Source of the DNA: Zobellia laminariae | Lineage (GTDB): Bacteria > Bacteroidota > Bacteroidia > Flavobacteriales > Flavobacteriaceae | Assembly (NCBI RefSeq): GCF_009725995.1 | Contig: NZ_RCNS01000002.1 | Span: 930,001-994,000, forward strand | Direction: 5' to 3' | Length of the DNA stretch: 64,000 bases | In this document: piece by piece, positions 34,252-42,047 of the stretch | Layout of the letters: each line of letters begins with the position of its first letter | Numbering within the stretch: position 1 is the first letter of the stretch | The notes under the pieces: model-generated | The model's database searches: none | What the model was told of the DNA's origin: nothing | Seen by the model: the letters and a program-made list of their open reading frames with translations, nothing else | Made by a program: the position numbers and the translations under genes

Positions 34252-35388
34252 ATGACGACAATTATGGATAATGAACAACAAATAGATGACCTATTAGCAA
34301 AACTAATTCAAGAAAAGGATAGAGTTATAGGGTACCCCGTGGCTAAGGATTTTGATTATTCCAGATTATATGAGTTTTTAAAACATCCTATTAATAATGT
34401 TGGTGATCCATATGAGGACAATACCTATAAGGTTCAAACGCATGATATGGAAAGGGAAGTGGTTGATTTCTTTGCGGAACTATTTAGGGCCGACCCAAAA
34501 GATTATTGGGGTTATGTAACCAATGGCGGTTCTGAGAGTAACTTGTATGGTCTATATTTAGCTAGAGAATTATACCCAAAAGCAATGGTGTATTTTTCCG
34601 AGTCTACCCATTACAGCGTTCGCAAAAACATTCATTTACTGAACCTACCAAGTATTACCATTAGAGCTCAGGAAAACGGGGAATTAGATTATGAAGACCT
34701 TGAGAATACGTTGCAACTTAACCGTGATAAACCTGCTATTATTCTCACCACGTTTGGAACAACAATGACGGAGGCAAAGGATGATGTTTCTAGAGTGAAG
34801 GGAATTTTGAAAAAACTGGCTATCCAAAGTCACTATATACATTGCGATGCGGCACTGGCGGGTTCTTATGGCGCTTTTATAGAACCTCGTATTCCATTTG
34901 ATTTTCAGGATGGTGCGGATAGTATTTCTATTAGCGGCCATAAATTTATTGGCTCACCTTTTCCTTCAGGTGTTATTGTTGTAAGGCGCTCCTTGAGGGA
35001 TAGAATTGCCAGAGGTATTTCTTATATTGGTTCTCTAGACACGACTATTACGGGTTCTAGAAACGGGCATAGTCCATTATTTTTATGGTATGCTATTAAG
35101 AAAATGGGGGTAGAAGGTCTTGAAGCTCGTTATAGACATAGTTTAGAAACCGCTGAATATTGTAAACAGGAATTAGCCAAAATAGGGATAGATGCGTGGA
35201 CTAATAAAGGAGCTATTACCGTTGTGTTTCCTAAAGTACCGGAGCCAATTAAAGAGAAATGGCAATTAGCTACAGATGAGACCACTCATATTATTTGCAT
35301 GCCAAATGTTACTAAAAAACAAATAGATGAGTTTATATTAGATATGGTAAACGAGAAAGAACCTGTGGCTAGTTTTGTGTATAATTAA
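34252..35388 (+). CDS. hdc: PLP-dependent histidine decarboxylase
   Basis: A 378-residue group II PLP decarboxylase converting histidine to histamine. The protein follows the Morganella enzyme closely: GYPVAKDFDY, FLKHPINNVGDP, DYWGYVTNGGSESNLYGLYLARE, THYSVRKNIHLL, HCDAALAG, the PLP lysine in SISGHKFIGSPFPSG, and TITGSRNGHSPLFLWYAI. Its distance from the start to GYP matches when translation begins at the ATG at 34252; ATGs at 34234 and 34264 are alternatives. It is divergent from an Lrp-type regulator and followed by an AraC regulator. No histidine/histamine antiporter is adjacent, so an acid-resistance role is not evident. Confidence 0.88.
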   Translation: MTTIMDNEQQIDDLLAKLIQEKDRVIGYPVAKDFDYSRLYEFLKHPINNVGDPYEDNTYKVQTHDMEREVVDFFAELFRADPKDYWGYVTNGGSESNLYGLYLARELYPKAMVYFSESTHYSVRKNIHLLNLPSITIRAQENGELDYEDLENTLQLNRDKPAIILTTFGTTMTEAKDDVSRVKGILKKLAIQSHYIHCDAALAGSYGAFIEPRIPFDFQDGADSISISGHKFIGSPFPSGVIVVRRSLRDRIARGISYIGSLDTTITGSRNGHSPLFLWYAIKKMGVEGLEARYRHSLETAEYCKQELAKIGIDAWTNKGAITVVFPKVPEPIKEKWQLATDETTHIICMPNVTKKQIDEFILDMVNEKEPVASFVYN

Positions 35389-35433
35389 CAGCTTATCCAC
35401 TCGGTTAACCATATAGAATACTATTTTTAACAA

Positions 35434-36318
35434 GTGAAAGAACAAAATATAGCATTAAAAAATATTCCCAACGTTGCTTTTAAGAGTAATGAGGGAGTTA
35501 CTGATGTTGAGTTTTTTGATTTGGCCGAACTATTCTCAAGGGTAGCTAAAGACCCTAACCACGACCCAAAACAACCGCACAGAATTACCTTTTTTGCTTT
35601 AATGATTATTACGGAAGGAGAGGGGATACATCAGGTGGATTTAAAGGATTATGCTATAAAAAAGGGTTCTGTACTAAAAATAGCGAAAGGTCAGGTGCAC
35701 GCTTTCCAGCCTAATTTTCAGTATAGTGGTTATTTGGTAGTGTTTACGGAAGATTTCGTTTTGAGGTATTTCTCTCAGTCGTCCATCAATTATATTTCGC
35801 ATTTGTATAACTATCACATTTCCGAACCCTTGGTTGAAAACAGTACCTTAAACGACTTTTTTCTGGAACAGCTAATCAAAGAGTTTGCAAGTAAAAACAC
35901 GTATGCTCAAAAGGAAATAATTGCCAAAATACTAGAGATTTATTTGTTACGCTTAGAGCGTCATACGCATAACACACCCTCAGACAATTCTAGTACGGCA
36001 AACCAAACTCTCTTTTTTCATTTTAAAGATTTAGTAGAGAAAAACTACACTAGAACACGGAATGTAAAGGACTATGCAGATTTACTATCCATCTCTACAA
36101 AACACTTGAATAAGATTGTCAAAGAATTCACTTTAAATACAGCCAAACACTTCATAGATAATTTTGTAGTTCTCGAAATTAAAAGGGCAATTGTAAGTAC
36201 TGGTTATAGTTTAAAAGAAGTGGGTTACGCTGTAGGTTTTGATGAAGTTACCAACTTCACTAAGTTTTTTAAAAAACACATGGGCACTACACCCAAACAG
36301 TTTAAGGCAACTTTATAG
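35434..36318 (+). CDS. AraC family transcriptional regulator
   Basis: A 294-residue regulator initiating at a GTG. The N-terminal cupin-like region (RITFFALMIITEGEGIHQVDLKDYAI, GSVLKIAKGQVHAFQPN) precedes a C-terminal AraC DNA-binding domain with KDYADLLSISTKHLNKIVKEF and the second HTH SLKEVGYAVGFDEVTNFTKFFKKHMGTTPKQF. It is a paralog of the regulator at 28153-29025. It lies 45 bp after the histidine decarboxylase on the same strand and may be cotranscribed. Whether it controls that gene, the MoaF-like gene or the second SDR gene is unknown. Confidence 0.87.
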   Translation: MKEQNIALKNIPNVAFKSNEGVTDVEFFDLAELFSRVAKDPNHDPKQPHRITFFALMIITEGEGIHQVDLKDYAIKKGSVLKIAKGQVHAFQPNFQYSGYLVVFTEDFVLRYFSQSSINYISHLYNYHISEPLVENSTLNDFFLEQLIKEFASKNTYAQKEIIAKILEIYLLRLERHTHNTPSDNSSTANQTLFFHFKDLVEKNYTRTRNVKDYADLLSISTKHLNKIVKEFTLNTAKHFIDNFVVLEIKRAIVSTGYSLKEVGYAVGFDEVTNFTKFFKKHMGTTPKQFKATL

Positions 36319-36383
36319 CCTTTCTTGCGCATATTTACCATTTATCCTCCAAGATTAACCTATCTAGTTGTTCTTTGTGGCTA

Positions 36384-36391
36384 TACTTTTG
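36384..36391 (+). promoter_or_regulatory. Candidate -7 element for the MoaF-like gene
   Basis: TACTTTTG matches TAnnTTTG 24 bp upstream of the ATG. The nearest TTG is only 13 bp upstream, short of the usual spacing. Confidence 0.4.
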
Positions 36392-36414
36392 TAATGAATC
36401 AAAATTTATAAAAA

Positions 36415-36858
36415 ATGAAATTCGCTACTTTAATTGTAATCATACTTTTCACAATAGGAAACGGTTTTGCCCAAAATAAAACTACAGAAGAAAACCTGTA
36501 TCAATTTGAAGAACCAGAACACTTGCTGGATGGCTACTCGCTAAATTTTCAGTATCAAAATGGTACGGCTATTCACTTTGAATTTTACAATGGCATGGCT
36601 AAGTATGAATGGATCGCTGGACCTGCAAAAGGGAATGGTAACCAAGATATTCCATATCGTTCTCGCAAAATTGGTAATGAGCTTTATTTAGTTAATTGGC
36701 ATGAAACAGGAATTAAGGACTACTTAACCATTGTTTTCGATTTTGAAAAAATGATTGTACACAGTTCTATTATAATCGGTTATGAAAATAAGCCCGAAAG
36801 AACGTTGAAAACCGTATTTAGAAGTGGCATTATAGACCACCTAAAAATAGCTGAATAA
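36415..36858 (+). CDS. Exported MoaF-like protein
   Basis: A 147-residue protein with a signal peptide cleaved near residue 20 (GNGFAQ). The mature part, with YSLNFQYQNGTAIHFEFYNG and IPYRSRKIGNELYLVNWHE...YLTIVFDFEKMIVHSSII, resembles the C-terminal domain of MoaF and MoaF-related small lipocalin-like proteins. MoaF is linked to molybdenum cofactor or monoamine regulation in older reports, but small relatives are of unknown function. It sits between an AraC regulator and a methyltransferase gene with its own candidate promoter. The family call is moderate; no function is claimed. Confidence 0.65.
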   Translation: MKFATLIVIILFTIGNGFAQNKTTEENLYQFEEPEHLLDGYSLNFQYQNGTAIHFEFYNGMAKYEWIAGPAKGNGNQDIPYRSRKIGNELYLVNWHETGIKDYLTIVFDFEKMIVHSSIIIGYENKPERTLKTVFRSGIIDHLKIAE

Positions 36859-36927
36859 CCATAAGGTTAAATGGTAACCGTAGTCTTGAACATTATTTTG
36901 AATAGTTAAAACAGGTGTTGGTTAAAA

Positions 36928-36954
36928 TTAAATGGTTCCACTTTTACCATTTAA
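36928..36954. repeat. Perfect inverted repeat in the gap before the methyltransferase gene
   Basis: Arms TTAAATGGT and ACCATTTAA, 9 bp each, flank a 9-nt loop. A similar AAATGGTAACC lies 40 bp upstream. It could be an operator or a weak terminator; there is no T run. Confidence 0.5.
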
Positions 36955-37018
36955 ACCCTCATTTTGATACTGTTTTACCGCAACAATTACTACAACTTTG
37001 TAGTGTAATAGAAATGTT

Positions 37019-37645
37019 ATGTTAGTTAGACAACCCAATAGTATAGAATTAACCATAGATCAATTATTTAACGACGCAAAAGGTGATCGTTTCAAAATAA
37101 TAAAAGGCTTGGCAAAAAGTATCATGAGGCCAATACAGCCTATAGATTTTAAAGATGTATATCTTTCAATTTCTAGGGAACAAGGGCTTGATTTGGTGCA
37201 GCTAATAAAGGAAAACAACCTTAAAAATGTTGTTGAGTTTGGCACTTCTTTTGGCATCTCTACGTTGTTCTTGGCGCAAGGTGTTAAGGAAACGGGTGGC
37301 GCTGTCATTACTACTGAACTTATTGAATCAAAAGCACTTAAGGCAAAAGAAAATTTTGAAAAAGCAGGTGTAAGTGATTTAGTGGAAGTAAGGATTGGAG
37401 ATGCAATGGAGACTCTTAAAAACCATGCAGACCCTATAGATTTATTGGTCTTGGATGGTTGGAAAGATTTGTACCTGCCACTTTTTAAATTGTTAGAATC
37501 TAATTTTAAAAAAGGAACTCTTATTTATGTTGATAATGCCGAGATGGCAGATACACAAGAATTTCTAAAAACGATAAGTCAAAATAAGAAGTATCACTTG
37601 CAGCCCAAAGCTGGAGGTAAAGTAGTTTTAATACATACTAAATAA
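37019..37645 (+). CDS. Class I SAM-dependent O-methyltransferase-like protein
   Basis: A 208-residue methyltransferase. The SAM-binding motif I is VVEFGTSFGISTLFLAQG, motif post-I GAVITTELIE ends with an acidic residue for ribose contact, and motif IV is DLLVLDGWKDLYLPLFKLL. The short C-terminal LIYVDNAEMAD is like the metal-dependent small O-methyltransferases. Substrate prediction is not possible. It is followed by a 64-residue protein 8 bp later and by an MsrQ-like membrane protein; the three genes are close enough to be an operon. Confidence 0.85.
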   Translation: MLVRQPNSIELTIDQLFNDAKGDRFKIIKGLAKSIMRPIQPIDFKDVYLSISREQGLDLVQLIKENNLKNVVEFGTSFGISTLFLAQGVKETGGAVITTELIESKALKAKENFEKAGVSDLVEVRIGDAMETLKNHADPIDLLVLDGWKDLYLPLFKLLESNFKKGTLIYVDNAEMADTQEFLKTISQNKKYHLQPKAGGKVVLIHTK

Positions 37646-37653
37646 GTTAAGAT

Positions 37654-37848
37654 ATGAGCGATGTAGCTAGTTGCCCAACATGTGGTAGCAAATCCAAAAT
37701 AAAAGAAACAGAAGGTAAAACAACTTATGCCGCTGTTCAGGATGAAGAAGCTTTCAAGAAAATTGGTCAGCTTAAAAAAGCAATGGAAAAGTTTAAAGCA
37801 AAAGCCGAAGCTTTAGAAGAAGAATTACGGGAATTAAAATCGTCTTAA
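37654..37848 (+). CDS. Small single-CxxC protein with C-terminal coiled coil
   Basis: A 64-residue protein of unknown function. It starts with a half zinc-ribbon (SCPTCGSK, one CxxC), followed by a charged linker, and ends in a heptad-rich helix (about 34-62) rich in Lys and Glu. With only two cysteines the metal site, if any, needs a dimer. It is 8 bp after the methyltransferase gene and 4 bp before the MsrQ-like gene, which supports its being a real gene. Confidence 0.7.
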   Translation: MSDVASCPTCGSKSKIKETEGKTTYAAVQDEEAFKKIGQLKKAMEKFKAKAEALEEELRELKSS

Positions 37849-37852
37849 TAAT

Positions 37853-38479
37853 ATGGACTTTTTAAAAAAGAATTATGGTTGGATGTTGGTCGCTATCTTG
37901 GCTAGTTTGCCATTATTAGTTTTGACCAATATGTTAGAAGTAAATCTATCCAACGGGTTTTCCATAGCCTTGGTAGAAGGCGCAGGAGGAGAGGGCAAAA
38001 CTACCCTAGAAATGCTGTATCACGTTTCCGGAGAATTTGCCATCCGGTGGATGACCGCGGTACTTACGTGTACTCCATTTTTTATCCTATTTGGCGTTAC
38101 TAATCTTTTTGTGAGACAAGCCATGGGTATCGCCACAGCTGTTTGGAGTTTTATACATTTTATAATTTTTATTTGGGCAGAAGGTTTTTTGGAAACTTTT
38201 ACGCAAGTGAATTATGTAGCAGGATTTATAGCAGTTCTTATATTGATTCCCCTCTTTTTCACCTCTAATAGAAAGTCTATGAAGCTGTTAAAAATGAACT
38301 GGAAAAAGCTACAAAGTTTAGCTTACGCGGCTATTTTTCTTAGTTTAGTACACGTAGCTATTTTAGACAAAACGTGGATTATTTATGCGGTCATAGTAGG
38401 CTTAGGTTTCATTATTAGAATTCCATCAGTAAGAAAAAAGATTATGGCCATTCGTAAAAAGAAAGCAGGCCTAGCTTAA
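37853..38479 (+). CDS. MsrQ/YedZ-like ferric reductase transmembrane protein
   Basis: A 208-residue inner-membrane protein with about six helices. It follows the heme-binding MsrQ (YedZ) pattern: YHVSGEFAIRWMTAVLTCTPFFILFG, RQAMGIATAVWSFIHFIIFIW, and NWKKLQSLAYAAIFLSLVHVAIL, with His residues in the second, third and fifth helices as heme ligands. MsrQ normally supplies electrons to the periplasmic molybdoenzyme MsrP, but no msrP is in the window. The electron acceptor is therefore unclear. It is probably the third gene of the methyltransferase/small protein cluster. Confidence 0.78.
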   Translation: MDFLKKNYGWMLVAILASLPLLVLTNMLEVNLSNGFSIALVEGAGGEGKTTLEMLYHVSGEFAIRWMTAVLTCTPFFILFGVTNLFVRQAMGIATAVWSFIHFIIFIWAEGFLETFTQVNYVAGFIAVLILIPLFFTSNRKSMKLLKMNWKKLQSLAYAAIFLSLVHVAILDKTWIIYAVIVGLGFIIRIPSVRKKIMAIRKKKAGLA

Positions 38480-38499
38480 AATTAATGATAGTAAACTAC

Positions 38500-38571
38500 C
38501 TCGGGGCAAGCCCACGAGAGATTAAAAGGAATATACTTTGATTCGAGGCAAGCCTCGGAACACTTAATCTC
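38500..38571. repeat. REP-like paired palindrome element
   Basis: Two GC-rich palindromes lie in a AT-rich gap: CTCG-GGGC-AA-GCCC-A-CGAG (38500-38518) and CGAGGC-AA-GCCTCG (38544-38557). GAGATTAA (38518-38525) and TTAATCTC (38564-38571) form an outer inverted pair around the second. The GCAAGC core is shared. The arrangement resembles bacterial REP/BIME elements. Confidence 0.65.
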
Positions 38572-38595
38572 GATTAACAAGTAAAAAGAAAACAA

Positions 38596-39456
38596 ATGAA
38601 AATAGCGGTCACATCAGCAAGTGGGAAATTGGGAGCTTCCATTGTAAAGCACCTGGTTGATTTAATAGGGAAAGATAACGTAATCGGTATTGCTAGAACC
38701 CCTGAAAAAGCAAAGCATTTAGGCGTAGAAATCAGAAAAGGCGATTATAACAATCGTGAAGATTTTAATAGCGCCCTAAAAGGAGTAGATAAAGTATTGC
38801 TTGTCTCAGGAATGGACGAGCCTCAAAAGAGAATTGAACAACATAGAAATGTCATTGAAGCCGCTAAACAAAACGGCGTTCAAAAGATAGTCTACACAAG
38901 TATTATTGGTAGTGAAACGGGTACGGCTTTTAGCCCTGTAGTAAACAGTAATCGCCAAACAGAAGAAGATGTGCGCAATTCTGGCTTACACTGGATCAAT
39001 GGTAGAAACGGAATTTATATTGAGCCGGATTTAGAGTATATAGACACCTATGTAAAAGAAGGCGAAATTAGAAATTGTGCTGCAGATGGTAAATGTGGGT
39101 ACACCAGTAGAGAAGAGCTTGGCTTTGCCTATGCGCAATTGCTTTATAATGATAGCCTTAATGATAATACTTACAATCTATTGGGAGAAGCTATTACACA
39201 AACGCAACTGGCAGAATATATTAATGAAGTTTATAAGACGGACTTAAAATATGCTTCAGTTTCTGTTGAGGAGTATAAAAAAGAACGTCAAGAAGCGTTG
39301 GGTGAATTTATGGGAACGGTTATTGCTGGTATTTATGAAGGCATCAGAAACGGTGCTAACGTTGTACCTTCAGATTTTGAAAAAGTAGCCGGAAGACCTC
39401 ATAAATCTACGTTAGAGATTATAAAAAATTACCATCAGAACCATCCACAAAATTAA
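38596..39456 (+). CDS. QorB/NmrA-like NAD(P)-binding SDR oxidoreductase
   Basis: A 286-residue atypical SDR with the N-terminal AVTSASGKLGASIVKHL in place of the classical GATGxxG loop, followed by ARTPEKAKHLGVEIRKGDY and GVDKVLLVSGMDEPQKRIEQH. It is a clear paralog of the protein at 27197-28042, and both lie near an AraC regulator. The C-terminus includes RPHKSTLEIIKNYHQNH. Quinone reduction or NADPH sensing is likely, but unproven. It is followed 11 bp later by a siderophore-interacting-type flavoprotein, so the pair is probably one transcription unit. Confidence 0.86.
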   Translation: MKIAVTSASGKLGASIVKHLVDLIGKDNVIGIARTPEKAKHLGVEIRKGDYNNREDFNSALKGVDKVLLVSGMDEPQKRIEQHRNVIEAAKQNGVQKIVYTSIIGSETGTAFSPVVNSNRQTEEDVRNSGLHWINGRNGIYIEPDLEYIDTYVKEGEIRNCAADGKCGYTSREELGFAYAQLLYNDSLNDNTYNLLGEAITQTQLAEYINEVYKTDLKYASVSVEEYKKERQEALGEFMGTVIAGIYEGIRNGANVVPSDFEKVAGRPHKSTLEIIKNYHQNHPQN

Positions 39457-39467
39457 GCATAGCAGTA

Positions 39468-40196
39468 GTGAGTATTATAGAAAACATCTTAAAAAAGGTA
39501 GTTTTAAATGAGGCTGTAATTACAGAAAAGGTAATCCTTTCTCAGTCCGTTTTTAAAATCAGGTTGCAAAGCGAGAGTATTCGCAATGCTAATTTTTTGC
39601 CTGGTTTTTTCTTGCGAATGGCTATTGGCATTGGTAACGAAGAGGTATCCTTAAAGGATAAAATCAGAAGTTACAGCGTGTGGGATATTAACAGCAAAGA
39701 AGGTTTTCTAGATTTAGCAATCGCTACACATAGCAACGGTATGGGCTCCCAATGGGCAAAGGAATGCCAAGTAGGTGACCAGGTTTATTTTAAATGGAAG
39801 AAAGGCAATTTTCTAGCAGATGATTCTGCGGACAGTTACATTATGATAGGCGACCTTTCTGCACTTTCTCATTTGTATATGATAAACCGAAACATTAGAA
39901 AAAACAAGCAAGTAGCCAGTGTAATTTACAGCGAACAAAAAAGCGAATTATTTCCAGATATAGACGGAAGCATTCCTTTTGACTTTATTGAGTTTCCTCA
40001 AAACCCAAGTACTGAAATCATTGCTAAACTAAAGAAAATAGCTCCTGAACTAAAAGGTAAGAAGATGGTCTATATTGCTGGCGATAGCAGGCTATGTGTC
40101 GCACTAAACCAATTTTTTAGAAAAGAATTGCAGTGGCCAACTAAGCAGATTAAAACAAAACCTTTTTGGAACCCAGATAAAAAGGGATTGGAATAA
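39468..40196 (+). CDS. Siderophore-interacting (SIP) family FAD-dependent reductase-like protein
   Basis: A 242-residue flavoprotein of the SIP/ViuB family, which reduces ferric siderophores in the cytoplasm. It has FLPGFFLRMAIG, the FAD-binding IRSYSVWDINSKEGFLDLAIATH, MGSQWAKECQVGDQVYF, and near the end YIAGDSRLCVALNQFFRKEL and TKPFWNPDKKG, the family C-terminal signature. It begins at a GTG 11 bp after the SDR stop. No siderophore transport genes are next to it, so the electron acceptor may be something other than an iron chelate. Confidence 0.85.
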   Translation: MSIIENILKKVVLNEAVITEKVILSQSVFKIRLQSESIRNANFLPGFFLRMAIGIGNEEVSLKDKIRSYSVWDINSKEGFLDLAIATHSNGMGSQWAKECQVGDQVYFKWKKGNFLADDSADSYIMIGDLSALSHLYMINRNIRKNKQVASVIYSEQKSELFPDIDGSIPFDFIEFPQNPSTEIIAKLKKIAPELKGKKMVYIAGDSRLCVALNQFFRKELQWPTKQIKTKPFWNPDKKGLE

Positions 40197-40233
40197 ATTT
40201 CAATTAAACCTATAGATTTAGGTAGTACCCTAT

Positions 40234-40266
40234 GCGGCAAGAGCGTCAAGCTTTTGCCGCTTTTTT
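40234..40266 (+). terminator. Intrinsic terminator after the SIP-type gene
   Basis: Arms GCGGCAA (40234-40240) and TTGCCGC (40254-40260) are followed by six T residues, 38 bp after the stop. Confidence 0.85.
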
Positions 40267-40397
40267 GTTTTTATATTTAAGCTGCTTAGCTTTTTATTAA
40301 AAATCTTACGTGTTTTTGTAGGATAGGCTATTAAAGGTTGTAAATTGGTTACTAAACTAAGAGTTACAATCGTAACCAAATGAAACCTTCCTAAGTC

Positions 40398-40859
40398 ATG
40401 AAACAAAAAGCCACTCTTAAATACTTCATTTTAGCCAGCACATTTGTCCTAGTAGGCATTTGCATTTCTTGTAATGCAACTAGTAATCTAGAAAAAGGGA
40501 GTAATTCAAGCGCCATAGATGGGGTTTGGGAATTAAGCCATTTCTATAACTTAGGAAACGGAGATACGCTAAGTGTTGACACCAGTAAAGTGCAACATAA
40601 AATCTATTTAGACGGACATGTTATTTGGAATACGGACCCAGCTGCGGATGCTTCTGAATGGCATGGCTATGGTACCTACACTTTTAAAAATGATACTATT
40701 ACAGAAACCCTAACTTCAATGTCTAAATCTATGCAGAGTGATGTAAATACGTATGTAATTCCCATAGAACGCAGTAATAACACTTATAAGCAGGTAAATA
40801 CTTATGAGCGCAACGATACTATTTTTCAAAATATTGAGATATATAAAAAGCTGAATTAA
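40398..40859 (+). CDS. Hypothetical lipoprotein, lipocalin-like
   Basis: A 153-residue lipoprotein with the lipobox ICISC (Cys25) after a hydrophobic signal. The mature domain starts DGVWELSHFYNLGNGDTL and includes HGYGTYTFKNDTITETLTSM and a Tyr/Asn-rich C-terminus, suggestive of a small beta barrel or lipocalin-like fold such as the DUF4488 type. No family could be named with confidence. It is a single gene between the SIP terminator and the DMP19 gene. Confidence 0.7.
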   Translation: MKQKATLKYFILASTFVLVGICISCNATSNLEKGSNSSAIDGVWELSHFYNLGNGDTLSVDTSKVQHKIYLDGHVIWNTDPAADASEWHGYGTYTFKNDTITETLTSMSKSMQSDVNTYVIPIERSNNTYKQVNTYERNDTIFQNIEIYKKLN

Positions 40860-40922
40860 ATTCAGTTTTATTTCGAAACGGAATTTAGAAAAAAGAGAAA
40901 CCCATCTGTCAATACATATTGT

Positions 40923-40930
40923 TGTTGTAG
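40923..40930. repeat. Left inverted repeat flanking the DMP19 gene
   Basis: TGTTGTAG lies 18 bp upstream of the DMP19 start and is the exact reverse complement of CTACAACA at 41673-41680, just after that gene. The pair brackets the gene closely. Confidence 0.55.
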
Positions 40931-40947
40931 CACATTTGACCAACCCA

Positions 40948-41664
40948 ATGAAAACAGGAATTATAATCATAATTGTACTCTTAATTTTAGTCATCGGATT
41001 TTTCGTTTTGAAAAATAAATCGAATAAAGTTGACAATGAAATGACTGAATTTGTTCGACTTGAATCTCAAACTGAATCTACTAAACATCTTCCCTTATTA
41101 CCCGAAAATTGGATTTCCGAAATTGAGCAAAAATGGAATGATAAAGAATTGGACATTTATGACAATGAACATTATGACATTTGCGAAAAAGTTTGCAACG
41201 AAGTTTACTCTAAAAACAAATATTGGGAAAAGAACCAAACGCACGCTGATTTTCTGAATGAATTGACAAAAGAACAGCGAATTTATTTCACACTTATAAA
41301 TTTTGAATCTCAAGTAAATAATGGTGGAGTTTACCAGTTTTTATTTAATAATCCAGATTTGCCTATAATTGCTTTACAAGGAATGAAAGAAATCGGAATG
41401 TCTAAATTGGCAAAAGATTACGAAATAGTCTTAAAAGAATATTTTGGGAATTTTAATTCAATTCAGGAATTATATTCAAAGTTTCAAAACGATAAAAGTG
41501 ATTGGAATAAAAGAGCGCAAGCATTTGCGGATGGTTATAAAGAACTTCCTTCAGCGGAAAAGATAGAAGATTACTTTTATGAGGAAAATTTTGTCAAGAC
41601 ATATCAGCAGAACTTGACTAATTACGTAAAAGCGAATCGAAATAAATTTTATAGAACTGAATAA
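40948..41664 (+). CDS. DMP19 (DUF4375) family protein with N-terminal membrane anchor
   Basis: A 238-residue protein with an N-terminal transmembrane helix (IIIIIVLLILVIGFFVL, about residues 4-20). The C-terminal DMP19/DUF4375 domain contains RIYFTLINFESQVNNGGVYQFLFNN and ALQGMKEIGMSKLAKDYEIVLKEYF. DMP19 was described from Neisseria as a DNA mimic that binds a regulator. Most relatives are uncharacterised, and this one is membrane tethered. ATG at 40948 is preferred over a TTG at 40936. The gene is bounded by short inverted repeats and followed by a folded palindromic element, so it looks like a mobile cassette. Base composition is lower in G+C than flanking genes. Confidence 0.8.
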   Translation: MKTGIIIIIVLLILVIGFFVLKNKSNKVDNEMTEFVRLESQTESTKHLPLLPENWISEIEQKWNDKELDIYDNEHYDICEKVCNEVYSKNKYWEKNQTHADFLNELTKEQRIYFTLINFESQVNNGGVYQFLFNNPDLPIIALQGMKEIGMSKLAKDYEIVLKEYFGNFNSIQELYSKFQNDKSDWNKRAQAFADGYKELPSAEKIEDYFYEENFVKTYQQNLTNYVKANRNKFYRTE

Positions 41665-41665
41665 A
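41651..41665 (+). repeat. 15-bp direct repeat, copy 1 (end of the DMP19 gene)
   Basis: ATAGAACTGAATAAA covers the last codons and stop of the DMP19 gene and recurs identically at 44061-44075 after the AbiJ-like gene. Confidence 0.75.
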
Positions 41666-42047
41666 AAACGTACTACAACATCGCATAAAAATAATGCGTT
41701 GATTAGTGCTTAAACAATGAACAGTGCACTTTTGTTACTTCTGATTTTCCTGCGGAAAATCCTCGCACACAAAACCGCACTATTCTTATACGTAACCGAT
41801 TGATGGGTTTTTTATTATGATAAGAAGGTACCCAGAATACTTGTAAATATGTTTACTCGGTACTAAATATGGTACCTAGAATCTTTTATGAAAACCTTAA
41901 AACTTTCTGTTACTCGAATGTTTAATACAGCCTTAAATTTGCTGTGAAATTAAGTGCGGACTTGTATCTCCAATTCGGTTTTTGCTTAATATTCAGAACA
42001 TAGAAACAGTAGTAGAATAAGAATTATTTCCTATTAGAATTTACAAA
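41665..42047. other. Long non-coding gap with palindromic element and short direct repeats
   Basis: The gap between the DMP19 gene and the alpha/beta hydrolase gene has no credible reading frame. Its first 130 bases form the element described at 41668-41793. Two 12-bp direct repeats follow, GGTACCCAGAAT (41827-41838) and GGTACCTAGAAT (41871-41882). Confidence 0.6.
41668..41793. repeat. attC-like folded palindromic element after the DMP19 gene
   Basis: Outer ends ACGTA (41668) and TACGT (41789) pair. An inner imperfect stem pairs 41720-41735 with 41769-41784 (13 of 16 bases, core AGTGC/GCACT). A perfect hairpin GATTTTCC-TGC-GGAAAATC lies at 41743-41761. The shape, placed right after a small accessory gene, resembles integron-type attC sites and similar boundary elements that I recall from Flavobacteriia. 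It is not a terminator, because no T run follows. Confidence 0.5.
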
